Assembly: GCA_020746835.1 (NCBI GenBank)
Contig: JAGPNK010000002.1
Span: 2,542,001 to 2,606,000 of the forward strand
Reading direction: 5' to 3'
Source: Stachybotrys elegans
Taxonomy: Eukaryota > Ascomycota > Sordariomycetes > Hypocreales > Stachybotryaceae
DNA: 64,000 nucleotides
Below the pieces are notes generated by a model. The model was not told the DNA's origin. It saw only the letters and a list, made by a program, of their open reading frames with translations, and made no database searches. Shown here piece by piece: positions 9,950 to 21,569 of the stretch. Position 1 is the stretch's first letter; every line of letters begins with the position of its first letter. Both the position numbers and the translations under genes were made by a program.

Positions 9950-10258
9950 TCAGCGGCGTCGACGTCCATGGTGTCCATGGTGTCCGCGACGTCCGCGACG
10001 TCCGCGACGTCCGCTCATCTCCCACTGCACTTCGGAATCCGGTTCTTGGACATGGTGAAGCCAATTCGAAACCTTTCTGTCGTTCCGATATTGTTCATGG
10101 CGATACAACTCGTGCTCTCGTTGCATCTGCCTATCTCTTTCTCTTGTCGTGCGGCGTGGTGTCCCTCGGTGGCTGTGGCGAGTCCGAGTTGATTCGTAGT
10201 ATACTACCTCTCTCCTCCTTGTCCGATAGCCGTCATCTGCTGAGAAACAGGAACCCAT
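9950..10258 (-). CDS. Small basic predicted myristoylated protein (MGSCFS start)
   Basis: A single-exon frame of 102 residues with ATG in the context AAAATGG. The N-terminus MGSCFS fits the MGxxxS myristoylation consensus with Cys4 as a palmitoylation candidate. The body is strongly charged (Arg, Glu, His, Tyr) and helical-looking (ERDRQMQREHELYRHEQYR). The C-terminus is an Arg-Gly then His-Gly tail encoded by short tandem 9 bp repeats at about 9968-10015. No domain is recognised. It is the third minus-strand gene in a row with this type of start, after 5785-6234 and 6947-8932. As a short gene without an intron it is less certain than the two others. Confidence 0.5.
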   Translation of the reverse strand: MGSCFSADDGYRTRRREVVYYESTRTRHSHRGTPRRTTRERDRQMQREHELYRHEQYRNDRKVSNWLHHVQEPDSEVQWEMSGRRGRRGRRGHHGHHGRRRR

Positions 10259-10774
10259 TTTGCATAGTCCCTCGGGCGCAGCCTGTCGAATTGCAAGTAG
10301 CTTTCGTGCGTTGTTGGTTTACTGACAGCAACTTCAACAAATGAATTAGGAAGAAGATGTGAGGGACAGAGATGAAAACTCTTTCTGAGGGTACTTAATG
10401 GAATGAACATGTTCAAGTGACTGTGAATTCGTTGGCTGCACTAAATAATAGTGCCGTGTGCCGGCTGCAAGACTGTTGTAGCGGGATCGTTCTGTTTTCT
10501 GATAGTATGAAAAGACAGCATACGTAGACACGTTCGTGGAACGTGAAGACCAAAGACCAAGGTTCTTTGTTCACGGTATCGATAGTGTGATTCAGTAAGT
10601 GAAAGCTTTGTCAATATCCAATCCCCCATATGGGGTAGCGGATAGTAATCCCAACAATACATAGTATGTCCTAGTTCCGTAGAACCCAGCCAATGTCAGA
10701 GAGCTTGGCGATTCTAACTGCTCATTGAGGGCACCGACATCCTTCATCATTCAGAAGTGTCGGGCCAGTCCCGT
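10259..10774. other. Intergenic region
   Basis: Promoter side of the MGSCFS gene and 3' flank of the hemerythrin-like gene. No gene or structured element stands out. Confidence 0.45.
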
Positions 10775-11708
10775 TCAGGTATCGTGGGTCCCCTGAGCAT
10801 ACAGCTCCTTAGGCTTACCGTTGGCATCACAGCTGGAGAATTTCCAGAAGCCGCTATTCCACAAACCAGCAACGTTGATGAGGCCCCATTTGATAGGGTA
10901 GGGCATTGGCGGCCAGTTGGCCCATGTTCCATCCTCGAAGGTGCCGTCGAGATTGAGCAGGAAGAAGGGCACGACGTCGCTGGTGCCGGCCTTGGAGACG
11001 GTGGCCTTGCCCCACGTCTTGAAGATGTTGGATGCGGCCGCAGCTTCCGGGGAACCGGGCGCGGGAGCCTTGGGATGGTCAGCGAGAGCGGCAATGATGT
11101 CGATCTCGTGGTGGAAGTGGTTCTCAAAGGGCTCGCGGAAGGAGTCCATGATGCGCTGCAGCTCAGCCGAATTCAGCTCCGCAGGAGAGGGGAGCTCGGA
11201 GAGATACTTGTGGTATTCGAGCAGACCAGCCATGAATGACTCTGAAAGCATTCAGTCAAATCATGTACTTTTGAAAAAGCCGGAGGGCCCACGTACCATG
11301 TTCTTTGTGCGTCTCGGCCCAAATGTCCTTGTCTCCCAGAATATCCTCAACCTTGGTAAAGAGATTGGCCTCCTCGTCATCATGGTGCGACTTGACGAAG
11401 CGGAACCACGTCAGGGCATAGCCAACAAAGGGAGCTCTGTCGCCATCATAGACATGGGGTGCTTGGAGGTAGATGGAGTTGAAGCCACGGATGATGGAGT
11501 TGTGCAGGAGGCACATGTGGGTGGCGCCCGTGGTGAAGATGTCGTTCTTCTTGGTCTGGAACTGCGGCGTGGGAATGAGGCGCATGGGCTGGTCGGCCCA
11601 TATCTTACGGCGAGGCTGCGATTCCATCATGAACGGTGCGCGATTGACAAAGACGCCAATGAGGAGAGCTTGTACGGCGACAAAGATGGCGAGACGGAGA
11701 GGCCACAT
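10775..11708 (-). CDS. Hemerythrin (HHE)-domain membrane or secreted protein
   Basis: Exons are 11708-11297 and 11241-10775; the 55 bp intron has donor GTACGT, branch TGACTGA and acceptor TTCAG. The product is 292 residues. The ATG at 11708 opens a hydrophobic N-terminus (about residues 3-20) that acts as a signal anchor or signal peptide. The hemerythrin-like metal ligands are visible: a His in LLHN (residue 69), HHDDEE (108-113), HKEH (134-137, spanning the intron) and HFHHE further on. These match the HHE cation-binding bundle, which holds a non-heme di-iron centre. Fungal HHE proteins of this type are widespread but poorly characterised; oxygen/iron sensing or storage is possible. Nothing in the neighbouring genes clarifies its role. 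Confidence 0.85.
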
Positions 11709-12504
11709 GACAAAGACGGGCAATGGAGGGAGAAGGAGGGGGGATAAGGCGAGGAGGGGGAGAGGGGCACGAGTTAGTAGGTAATTGATGCAATAGAGGT
11801 GATAAGGCAATGATGGGCTGATCAAGCTGCTTCACGTGGGAATGCAATAAAGCCGTCGGCGTCCGGGAAGGCGGCTGCCAGAGCTCCTGCTGCAAGCTCG
11901 AATAGACTCCCGTTCCTTCCTTGCTTCCCATGCATCAAGTCTAAAATCGGTCATTGGACCCTGAGCTACCAGAGTGGGTAGCTTACTTTCAGGCACTTTC
12001 TAATTGGGCTCTGCCGACCTCTCATGCTTCTCAAGTCGGGGTTCGGGCTCCATCGGTGTCCGGGGTCTAGAGATGCTTCAAGCAAATCCGTGAAAGCGAT
12101 GGTGCAATGGCGGCATCTGGAATGATCGGTGGGCAGCTGGAGTGGGCCATTCCGGCTGATCCACCTTGAATCGGATCTCCAGCGCGTTGGAACAAGATAG
12201 CTTCTTCACCCGTCGTCTCGGAGCAGATACAAGGCAAGCAGACTTCAAATGATGCACCTCTTTATGAATACCTGTAGCCCAATTTATAGCATCCGCTTCA
12301 GAAAAGGTCCTCGTAAGACAAAGCCAAAGAGCCACTTTTAATTACATAAAACGCTTTGTGGAAAATCCCATTCAACAGTGAGTTCTTGTCCTCTGAACCA
12401 TCCTATATCCCGTATAGCCAGTCCGCTGAACGCCAAATCATGCTCCAATGCTCGGTAGAAATATTGACATAGCCATGTCTTTGTCTGCGGGTCCAGTTAT
12501 CCGC
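11709..12504. other. Intergenic region
   Basis: Promoter of the hemerythrin-like gene (G/A-rich on plus, hence CT-rich leader on minus at about 11720-11800) and 3' flank of the ZIP gene. No gene is seen. Confidence 0.5.
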
Positions 12505-13959
12505 TCAAGCAAACGCTCCAACCACCGCCATGAGCGTAGCGCCGGCGATGACGGCAATGAACGCTCGGAGGCGCTTCGTGCCCTTCAACACTTGGTAGCT
12601 CTTTTCGGTCAGAAAGTCTTCCGCCAGGAGCTGCACCAGCCCTGCGTACAGCAAAAGACCCGCTGAGATGGCGTTCATGAACCCCACCACCAACAGCCCG
12701 CTCATGCTCTGGGGGTCGTACAGGGTGTGCACCATCAGCCCGATGGCCTGGCCGATGGGTGTCGTCATGCCGTATGCCAGCACCATCAGCCACGGCTTGA
12801 TGGACCGGCTCGAGAACTGGATCGCTGCGATCCGGCTGCCCAGCGCCAGACCCTCAAACGTCTGATGGAAGCCGATGGCCACCAGAAACACTATAAAGGC
12901 TGGGCCTGTGGCCACCGAGATGGCCATGCCGATGAAAACGCTGTGAAAGAGGATGCCGGCCTCGAGGAGCATGCACTGCAGCATCTGCCGCTTCCGCTCC
13001 TCCGGTCCCATCGGAAGAGGCGTTGAAGGCTCTGAGACACCAACTGGCTTAAGGGAGGCATATCGGTCTTCGTTGCCTGTGTGACCAAGATTGAGAGTGA
13101 GTTCGGCATCCTCGAGAGCGAGGTCTGAATCGCCGTCGTCGAAATCTCCATGAGCTGTCCCCGCGTTCTGAGTTGCAGGGGACGACGAAACAGGCAGGGG
13201 GGATGCGCCAGCTACCAAGCCACTTGTAGACTCGGCATCACCTGCGTTCGAGACTGGCAATCCCTGTTCGCCAGCAGTTCTCTGTCTGAGTCCACTCATT
13301 TCATGTAGGTGCTCGTCGTGGTATTCGTCGGCGGCGTCGTCGTCATCCCAGCCATGGTGGTGTGAATGCGAGTGTCCGGCACCCCGGGCAGTGAGGTACG
13401 ACTCGACGCCAACGACTGTGATGGCGGCGATCATGGCAATCACGCCGGGAAGTGGCGGATATCCTTGGTTGAAGAATGGCGGAAGACACGGATCGTTGAG
13501 GGACTGGAACGCTGTCGGTAGTAGATGAACAAAGGCCGTGGCGATGAGTACGCCAGTGCCTGCGTGCTGGCAGTAGAAGATGATGGCTTTTCGTCGCCGG
13601 CCCGTCGCAGTGCGTCGCGATAGCAGAGGAAACCCGCAAGCTGTCCGGAGGCATATCGGTTAGCGAAACGCCCAATCTGGAGGCGCTGTTTGCTGGGGAG
13701 TCCTCACCAGCCGTGCTCAATGTCAAGATTATGAACAGAGCAGCCACATGCCCAGCGGTATCGTACCAACCCCTATCGGGTGTACCGCACGCCGGCCGCT
13801 CGTTGTCGCCATTTTCCCGTCGTCGCCGGAGTTCTGCGAGGAGAAGCTGTGTCGAGACAGAGGACCACGATTCGTCTGCAGATGGGAAGACGACGTCAGC
13901 ATTAAAAAATGTTGCGCTGGCGGATGGGCATCAATCAACATACCTGTAGGGCCACTCAT
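12505..13959 (-). CDS. ZIP-family zinc/iron transporter
   Basis: Three exons: 13959-13944 (only 16 bp), 13875-13708 and 13640-12505. Introns have donors GTATGT and GTGAGG and acceptors CTGCAG and GACAG; lengths sum to 440 codons (439 residues). After a short N-terminus with a CGTPD segment the protein has TM1 (HVAALFIILTLSTA), TM2 and TM3, then a long His/Asp/Glu-rich cytoplasmic loop (HSHSHHHG near residue 145). The diagnostic ZIP metal-site helices follow: 'HSVFIGMAIS' and 'HQTFEGLALG'. ZIP proteins import Zn2+ or Fe2+ into the cytosol from outside or from a vacuole. The closest functional class is Zrt1/Zrt2-like; the membrane it occupies cannot be read from sequence. Confidence 0.92.
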
Positions 13960-14609
13960 CTTGGGCGTATAGGAGGAGTCTGCCGCGGCAATGTCGTCGC
14001 GGCCAAAATCATATCGAGGTGGTGAGAAACGCGCAGAAACAGAATTGGTGAGAAAACTGGGTTGAAACTGCAATACTGCCGTGTCTGGAAGGATGGATCT
14101 GCGTACGTGTACGATGTACGGAATGCGAGCTTGGGGGACTTCCCCTTTCCTTTTCGGGCGACCAAGCGTCGCCGGAAACTGCGTCACAGACCAAACAACC
14201 CATTGTGTAATTCTGGCTTGGCGCCCCCCCCTTAACCAGGTTGCAGATGGCGGTTTTAGTGGCACCCAGATCTCTTCAGTGGGAACAAGTGGAGACCCGG
14301 GGTCCTTCTAGGGCTTAGGCTGTACCCTTCGGGGCCATGAGACAGACCTAAGAAGCAAAAACATGGATGGATTAACGAGAAACATCAGTAAACCATTCAT
14401 TTGATCGTGTCTCCCTATGTATCTCGCACCTCTCGACAAAACACATACACCGTCCACTTTTTAACACATCCCAAGACATGCTTCTGATTTGGATCGTAAT
14501 CTCATTAACATAAGTCAGATACTATGAGAAAAATGAGTCCGCCCCAAGCGAATCATGGTATTTACACAGCCGCTCGACTTCCATCCCTTGCCGTCTCCTC
14601 CTTGCCCCT
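13960..14609. other. Intergenic region
   Basis: Promoter of the ZIP gene and 3' flank of STI1, both on the minus strand. A C8 run sits at about 14224-14231. No zinc- or iron-responsive motif could be assigned with confidence. Confidence 0.45.
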
Positions 14610-16533
14610 TTACCTGCCAACCCGAATCACGCCCGCAGCCATGAGCTTCTGGATCTTGGACCTCACGCTCGGGTTCGACATGTGCTCCTGAAGGGCCCTG
14701 GGGTCCGACTGTGCCTGCTGCAGAATGGACTGCATGACGGGGTCCTGCATGATGCTCATGATCTAGGCAACGGTTAGCACATGCAGCTCCAACGGATGCA
14801 ATATGCACAATCAATCGGGGAATACTCACATCAGGGTCGTTCATCAGTCGCTCGCGGGTCTGCTCCTCCGTCTCGTTGTCGCGGGCAGAGTACATGGCGC
14901 TGAAGGCCTTCTGCTGCTGCTGCTCAATCTCGCGAGCGTTGGCGCCGTTGTGGTACTGTGCGTCCACCTCCTGGGCCTCGGCGCACGCGTCCACGCACTC
15001 CGAGTATTTCCTCATGCCAAAGTACGCCTGGGCCTTGCGGATGTAGGCGCGGATGAACTTGGGGTCCATCTTGATGGCCTGATTGCAGTCGTCCAGGGCG
15101 CTGGGGAACTCGAACAGCTTGATGAAGGCGGCAGCGCGGTTGCTGTAGCCGCGGGGGTCCTGGGGTGCGCGCTTGATCATCTCGCTGTAGGCGGCCACGG
15201 CGCCGGGGAAGTCGTTCTCCTTGAACTTCTTGTTACCTTCCTCGCGGGCCTCCTCGGCCTTGGCGGGGTCAATGTAGGCCTGCTTGGCCGCCTCGGTCTT
15301 GGCTCGCTCAGCTGCGCGGAGCTTGTTGAGGACGTCGGGCGTGCGGTGCTCTGTCAGGGACTTGTTGTAGTTCTCGACTGCCAGAGCCAGGTCGCCCTTC
15401 TTCTCATAGGCCGTGCCAATGCGGGCGTAGCTCTTGGCGATCAGCTTGAAGTCGGCGTAGATGACGCGGCCTTCCTCGATGGCCTTGGTGCAGGCCTCAA
15501 TGCACTTGTCGTAGTCGCCCTTCTCGTAGTAGGCGGCGCCGAGGTTGTTGAGGTAGGTGATGTCCTTGTAGAGCTCCCAAGCCTTGGAGTAGTGCGCAAT
15601 GGCCTCGTCGAAGTTGCGCTTCTTGTAGTTCTCCGTACCCAATGCCTTCTCCTTGTCGGCCTCTTCCTTATTCTTCTTCTTCTCAAGCGCCTCCTCGTCC
15701 AGCTCCTCGGGCTCAGGTGCGGGCTCGGGCTCGGGGGCCTTCTTCGGGGCCTGAGGCTTGGGAGGCTCCGGGGGTGCGTCGGGCATGCTGGTATCCTGTG
15801 TGCGGGGGTCGGTGTCGCGCATCTCCATGTCCACACCCATCAGGACACCCAGGACCTGGATCATCCTGGGGTCGGAGAAGATATCCTGAGCGTTCTGGGG
15901 GTTCTGCTTGATGGCCTGAAGCTTGGCCATGAAAGCCGGGTCGGCGAGCAGCGAGCTCGTCTTGGGGTTGGATGCCAGCTTCTGGATCATGTTGGGGTCG
16001 CTGAACATCTGGCCAATTCCGCCCATAGGGTCTGCTCCGCCTAGGAAAACAGTCAGTTTGTATGCTCCATAGCCGTGGGTTTGTGAAGCCAAAACCTACC
16101 AGACTCCTGCTGCATAGCCTTCTGCACAGAGGCAAGACCACTCTTCAGCTGCGCATTGTTCGCATCGTACTTCAGACCGTCCTCATAGGCATCGTTTGCG
16201 CCGAGCAGGTCGCCCTTTCCGTGGAGGGCGGCACCCTTGCGACCGTAGCCCTTGGGCCAGTCAGGCTTCAGCTGGACCGTCTTCTCTGCATCTTGTAGTG
16301 CGTTGTCCCAGTCCTTCTTAGAAGCATAGGCGGCGGAGCGGTTGCTGTAGAGGATGTGGTTGTCGGCCTGGAGGGCAATGGCCTGGGTGAACTTGTCACT
16401 TTGAGCAAGTCAGCATTACCCAGGCACTACAGGCTGGTTTGCAACCGAGAATAGCTACTTACATGGCCTCGTCAAAGTTCTTGTCGGCAATGGCCTTGTT
16501 TCCCAGAGCCTTGAGCTCGTCCGCAGAAGCCAT
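14610..16533 (-). CDS. sti1: Hsp70/Hsp90 co-chaperone Sti1 (Hop)
   Basis: Four exons on the minus strand: 16533-16463, 16398-16100, 16040-14830 and 14762-14610 (578 codons, 577 residues). Donors are GTAAGT, GTAGGT and GTGAGT, all with canonical acceptors. The protein begins MASADELKALGNKAIAD and shows the full Hop layout. TPR1 lies at about residues 1-115, the first DP/STI1 domain follows (GGIGQMFSDPNMIQKLA), then a charged linker, TPR2A and TPR2B (about 255-500), and a C-terminal DP domain ending in GVIRVGR. Length is close to yeast Sti1. It links Hsp70 to Hsp90 in the cytosol during client folding. The upstream 600 bp was scanned for heat-shock elements, but no perfect array was found. Confidence 0.95.
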
Positions 16534-17164
16534 CTTGAATGTACAGGCAGGGCACTTCTAGGGAAGTGTAGCTCAGCCAAGAAACAGAAAATCGAGTACT
16601 TGAAGAGCACGTAGATGTTCCTCAGTCAATGTCGCGAGTATTTTCAAAACCTCGTACGTAGGTCGGAGGGAAAGTCAAAGAAGGTCAAGGCAGCGAGTAG
16701 CCGCTGAAAAGATACTGCGGCTTCACACGAATCCATAGTGGGGGATAGAATGCAGCTCTGCCTTCTAGCTCTTTCGATGGACAACCCCGCCGCCTTGCCG
16801 TGATTGGCCTCAGCTTGTGTGGGGACACAAACTCCCCGCCAGTGCCGAATGTTTGTCGCGAGGCCAATTTCAACTTTGACTTCATCGCTGCCATCACCAC
16901 GGAAATGGAGTAATACACGCTGGCTGGGGGCCGACCGATCCGCTGCACTCGTACGCGCATTGGGCTCATCCCAGCTCCAGCACAGGCAGGACAACGAATC
17001 GGCTTGACCCAGGCTCTTTGTAAGACATCTTGGCAGCTCAAAGGCCGTCATCTTGTTTCATTCGTGTTCTCATATCTACTTACATCCCATACCACTTTAT
17101 CCATGGTACATCATCTATCTACACGGCTACTGTCTCGTCATTATTCCCTCACGAGACACAAATC
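16534..17164. other. Intergenic region
   Basis: Promoter of STI1 and 3' flank of the beta-glucosidase gene. No gene seen; the frames here are short and overlap in both directions. Confidence 0.5.
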
Positions 17165-19812
17165 CTATGGAGCGTACGTCTTTTGCGCGATGGCCACCGG
17201 GGCCTCCAGGACAACGTCCTGAGACGACTTTGCCACCATGAACTTGTAATTACCACCCCTGACCACCCACTGGTTGGCCGTCTCATCAAAGAAGGCAATA
17301 TCCCTGCTGCTCACCGGGAGAGCTACCGACTCTGCCTGCCCCGGCTGAAGCGTCACCTTTTCGAACGCCGCAAGAACCTTGAGCGGATCCTCCTTGGGCG
17401 CCTGGGCCTGGCCGACATACACCTGCACAGCAACGGCACCCGCCAGCTTGCCAGTGTTGGTGACCTTGACGTGGACAGTAAAGTCATCGCCCGCTCTGCC
17501 CACCGTCAAATCGGAGTAATCAAAGGTTGTGTAAGAAAGACCAAACCCAAAGGGGAACTGGACCTTGTCCGCCGGCAGACGATCAAAGTGTCGGTATCCC
17601 ACAAACACACCCTCCTCGTACTTGACCTCGAGCCGGCCGTTCACGACCTCGCCGGGGAAGTTGCCGTGGGCAGGGCAGTCTTCCAGTTTCTTGGGGAACG
17701 TGCATGTCAGGTGGCCCTCAGGGTTCAGTGCACCTGTCAGGACATCGGCAATCGAGTTGCCGCACTCCTGGCCAGAGAACCAAGCCTGGATGACTGCTTG
17801 GACCTTGTCCACCCAAGGCATGGCCACGGCTACACCGGTTGAGTTGACGACGATGGTGTTTGGGTTAACTGCAGCAACAGCTGCCACCAGCTCGTCTTGG
17901 CTGCCGTCCTTGGGTAGGTTAAAGCTCTGCTGGTCCTGGCCTTCTGTCTCCCAAAACGCCTCATGACCAGTAAATATAACAGCCACGTCGGCCGCCTTGG
18001 CAACCTCAATTGCTTCAGCGACATAGTCCTTGTCATGTTCCGTGACGGTCATGTGGCCGCAACGCACGCCGACGTGCCCAGCTAGGATGCCAATGGCAGC
18101 AGCATCACCCGCAGTCGGGGGCGCTGTTCGGACGAAGATCTTGTATTGTTGTCCGGCTTCCAGAGACACCTTATGATTTTCGCCCGGGGCGCCACCGAAG
18201 AGATAGCCCATGGGATCCGGGCAGTTCGTCTTCTGCTCTGCGATGACCTTTCCGTCGATGAGCAGAGTGCTGGGGCCTATGCCAGACAGGGCAAAATAAT
18301 AGTCGTCGGTCACAGCAGGCGTAAACGTTCCCTCCAAGCTGACATCCTTGTTGATGAAATCAAAAGAGTTCAAGATGTCTACATCAGCACTGGCGAGTCC
18401 ATGTTTCACCTCGACAGGCTCTGAGGACCCAGGCTCATACAGCTTCCTACTGAAGCCCTTTTTGCCGTCAAGGCCAACCACGTTGTCGGTGATTGGTGGG
18501 AGATTGCGGAGTGTATCGGCACCTGTAGGGAGCAGTCAGTCTACGATTGCTATGCAAGTATGTATTGACGGCCGATACGCACCCTTTGCGTAAGTAAACT
18601 CGACACTGTCGCCCAAAGCAGTGTGCATGGCATCCCAAGGAGTCACCTTATAGTGAGCATTGACCGAGGCGCTGCCGCCGCCATGTGCGAGAGCACTCTT
18701 GGCGTGGCCGAGGAGAGCAATCCTCTTGCCCTGAACCCTCTCTTTAGAAAGGGGCAAAACGTCTCCCTCATTCTTCAACAGCACCATGCCCTTGGCACCT
18801 GCCTCCCTGATGAGAGCCTGGTGTTCGGGCTTGTTGACGGCTCTTTCGTCCGGAATCGTGGGGTCCTCGAAGCACTTGAGACGTGCCAGGAATTGGAGGA
18901 CACGCATAGCACGCTCGTTGATGGTTGCCTCGGTCACCTTGCCTGCTTGGACAGCAGCGACAACGTCCTCAACCTTTCGCCAGATGGTTGGGCCAGGCAT
19001 CTCGAGATCCAGGCCAGCATTGAGGGCTTCCGCCGTCGAATTCACACCGCCCCAATCACTCATTACCAGGCCATCCCAGCCCCAGTCTCCGCGAAGAACT
19101 TCCTTCAGAAGGTACTCATTTGAGTCGCAGTGATTTCCGTTGACCATGTTGTACGCCGTCATGACAGCCCATGGGTTAGCTTCCTTGACAGCCATCTCAA
19201 ACGGCTTAAGATAGAGCTCTCTCAGAGCGCGGATCCCGACGGTCTCGTTGACCGTCATGCGTTCCGTCTCTTGCTCGTTGATGGCAAAGTGCTTGATGGT
19301 CGCAGCGATACCCTGCCCTTGAAGACCCTCGACAACGCGGGCAGCCATCTTGCCAGTCAGGTAGGGGTCCTCGGAGAAGCTCTCAAAGTTCCGGCCTCCG
19401 AGAGGATGCCTGTGCAGACACATGGTAGGGCCGAGGAGGCACCGAGCGCCCTTTGTCTTGGTCTCTTCGGCAATTGCTGTGCCGACACGCTTTGCGAGGC
19501 TGACATCGAATGTAGAGGCCATGCAAGAGGCGGCTGGGAAGCATGCAGCAGTGATTCCGCCGGCAAAGGAATCTCCTCGAGCGCCATTGGGTCCATCACT
19601 GACCTTTACCTTGGGCACGCCCTTGGAATCGATGGGAACAGTCTCCCAGAAGTTGGCACCAGCAAGAAGGGAAGCCTATGCATGGGTATTAGCAAACGTG
19701 CATCAAGGCATATCAAGTATGACCATGTGAATGGTATGAATAAAGCCATGCAGCTTACCTTCTCTTCCAGAGTCAACTTGGCCAGCACCTCACCCAGATT
19801 AACAGAATGCAT
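17165..19812 (-). CDS. Intracellular GH3 beta-glucosidase with PA14 domain
   Basis: Three exons: 19812-19759, 19675-18583 and 18522-17165 (834 residues). Introns have donors GTAAGC and GTGCGT. The GH3 catalytic domain shows SDGPNGARG, GRNFESFSEDP, KHFAINEQE and the nucleophile region VMSDWGG with the catalytic Asp at about residue 224. A PA14 carbohydrate-binding insert follows (about residues 390-560, FTPAVTDDYYFALSGIG), then the second GH3 domain (FTGHEAFWETEGQD) and a fibronectin-III-like end. There is no signal peptide (N-terminus MHSVNLGEVLAKLTLEEKAS), so it is expected in the cytosol. The family hydrolyses beta-glucosides such as cellobiose or plant glycosides. It is a single enzyme gene here without visible sugar-pathway neighbours. 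Confidence 0.93.
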
Positions 19813-20795
19813 AGTGCCGAGTAGTGTGGATGGTTGAAGGCAAAGAACCAGAGCTGTCCTTTGAATCCAGAGGGCCGGGAGGTAGCCGGGGATATACCTC
19901 CCGGAGGAGAGAGGGAGGAGGATCCGCTGGCATGTTACCTTGCCAAGGTATTCCTGCTGCTGTGACACGCATCATGGGTGAGATATCCAGATCCAGGCCG
20001 GAGAATCCCCTTGGCTCGGAGAATGGAGGATGGTATGGAGGGCGCCTCTGCCACACGAACGCCTAGCAGCACGGATTAGTGGATCCATCGCCCACAAGCT
20101 CCGGGGCTCAGGATGCATGAGGTTTAAGCGAACCCCGCGAGCCGGTCTTGAGCCGTGGCAGTAGCGCAGTTCAGCCGGTCATAAGCCGGCTCTGTGCTTG
20201 GTCTGGGTATTTTGCCGGACATGATCCAGCGCTTGGGGCGTGGGGAGAGCCAAGGTAGAGACATCTGACGATGCTCTCCGTGGGGCTGCAAGTGGACTAT
20301 CTCCATTGTGGCTCCGATGCTCATTCAACCCCCATCAACTAACTCATCCTGACAGACCATGTCCCTCAACAGACTATCGTGCCATGGCTTTCCGCAAGCC
20401 TCGCAGTTGCGGCCCGAGGTGCCGACCGAGCTTCACAGCGACTGATGGGGAACTTCCAATATCTCTCTGGGACGACTTATTCTTGTTAGCTTGCGCCCAG
20501 ATACTGATTTAGCAACCATGACCAGCACTAGTCTTGATGTAGTCTGTTGACTACACGAATTGATCATCTGGAAAGTCTGAAGGAAACAGTAAGAATGATA
20601 AGAAACCTAGATCAAAACAAAACTATCTCGAAAGCTAAATCAACAATGCGCAAAATGAGCGAGGGGTGTGTAAAACAGGACAAGACAAGACGGCATAGCA
20701 AAGACAACTCTCATCGTAAACCAGTGACTTCTCACAGCATCCGAGACTCGGTCCGACGTCGGCGCAACCATCCTCCAAGCCAGAGCGATACCACA
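19813..20795. other. Intergenic region
   Basis: Promoter of the beta-glucosidase gene and 3' flank of the zinc-finger gene. Short frames only. The base composition becomes more AT-rich from about 20500 to 20700. Confidence 0.45.
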
Positions 20796-21569
20796 CTATT
20801 TCTTGTGATGTCGCTTCTTGTGCTTAGTGAGGTGGTCCTTACGTGCCGCAATGTGCGAACACTCGTCGCACGGCTTCCCAACAGGCGGAATGCCGTGCAG
20901 CTCGGCCCAGGTGCGATGGCGTGTCCAGTAATGTCGTCTCATGTCCCTATTTTGAGCACAGGTGTACCCGCACGGTGGTTCGGCTTCACATTCGACAGGT
21001 CTATCATGAGTTCTCTGATGCCGACTGCGCGACTGTTAGAAGTGAAACACGACCGCATCATTCGGGTCCTTACTTGAAATCCCGCCCTGCATTGCGCATT
21101 GTGCCACATTCGGGGCAAGGAACCTGCGTGTTCCGGGCGGAAGAGGGGCCGGCTAGTAAGAGGTCAGGCCTATGTTGTAAAATGGACGCGAGGTTCGCTG
21201 CCTACCATCAGACTGGTCCTGGTAGCCTTGATCATAATGCGGAGCAGTCTCTTGTGAAGCAACAAGCAATCGTGGGTCGATGGTCCCGTCACCTGGATAG
21301 CCATGAGCAGCCTGTGAATGTGCGACCACGCCCCCAGGAATCTCTGGATCGGTTCTCTAATGATGTTGATCCTGGGACGTCTGGGCTGCGGCGTAAGGGG
21401 TGGTGTAGCTTTCGTTCTGACCGGTTCCATGGTGCTGCCCGCTGTCGTCTTGAGCTTCATAATCATAATCGTCTCCATATTCGTCCTGTTGCCCCGTACC
21501 ACGGGAGCTTGATCCCCTACTGTGGTGGGGTCTTCTTGAACGATCATCACGATGGTGTCTCCGAGACAT
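20796..21569 (-). CDS. C2H2 zinc-finger protein with RS/His-rich N-terminus (possible internal stop)
   Basis: Minus-strand coding segments are 21569-21206, 21152-21074 and 21012-20796, joined by introns with donors GTAGGC and GTAAGG; the frame is preserved (220 codons). The N-terminus is Arg/Ser/His-rich (MSRRHHRDDRSRRPHHSRG). The C-terminal half carries three Cys/His units: CPECG...RDFKTHDRP, CGYTCAQNRDMRRHYWTRH and CDECSHIAARKDHLTKHKKRH. These are typical fungal C2H2 fingers, so DNA binding in the nucleus is likely. One TAG (21359-21357, codon 71) interrupts the first segment. It disappears if a 78 bp intron at 21344-21421 (GTCAGA...CCAG) is spliced, which keeps frame and gives about 193 residues. 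Without that, the gene would be broken. Confidence 0.6.

Noticed and set aside
14803..16044. A 413-codon plus-strand frame opposite STI1
   Set aside because: It is the antisense shadow of a GC-rich coding exon. Its composition (Leu/Val/Gly runs) is the complement of TPR codons, and the minus-strand product is unmistakably Sti1.
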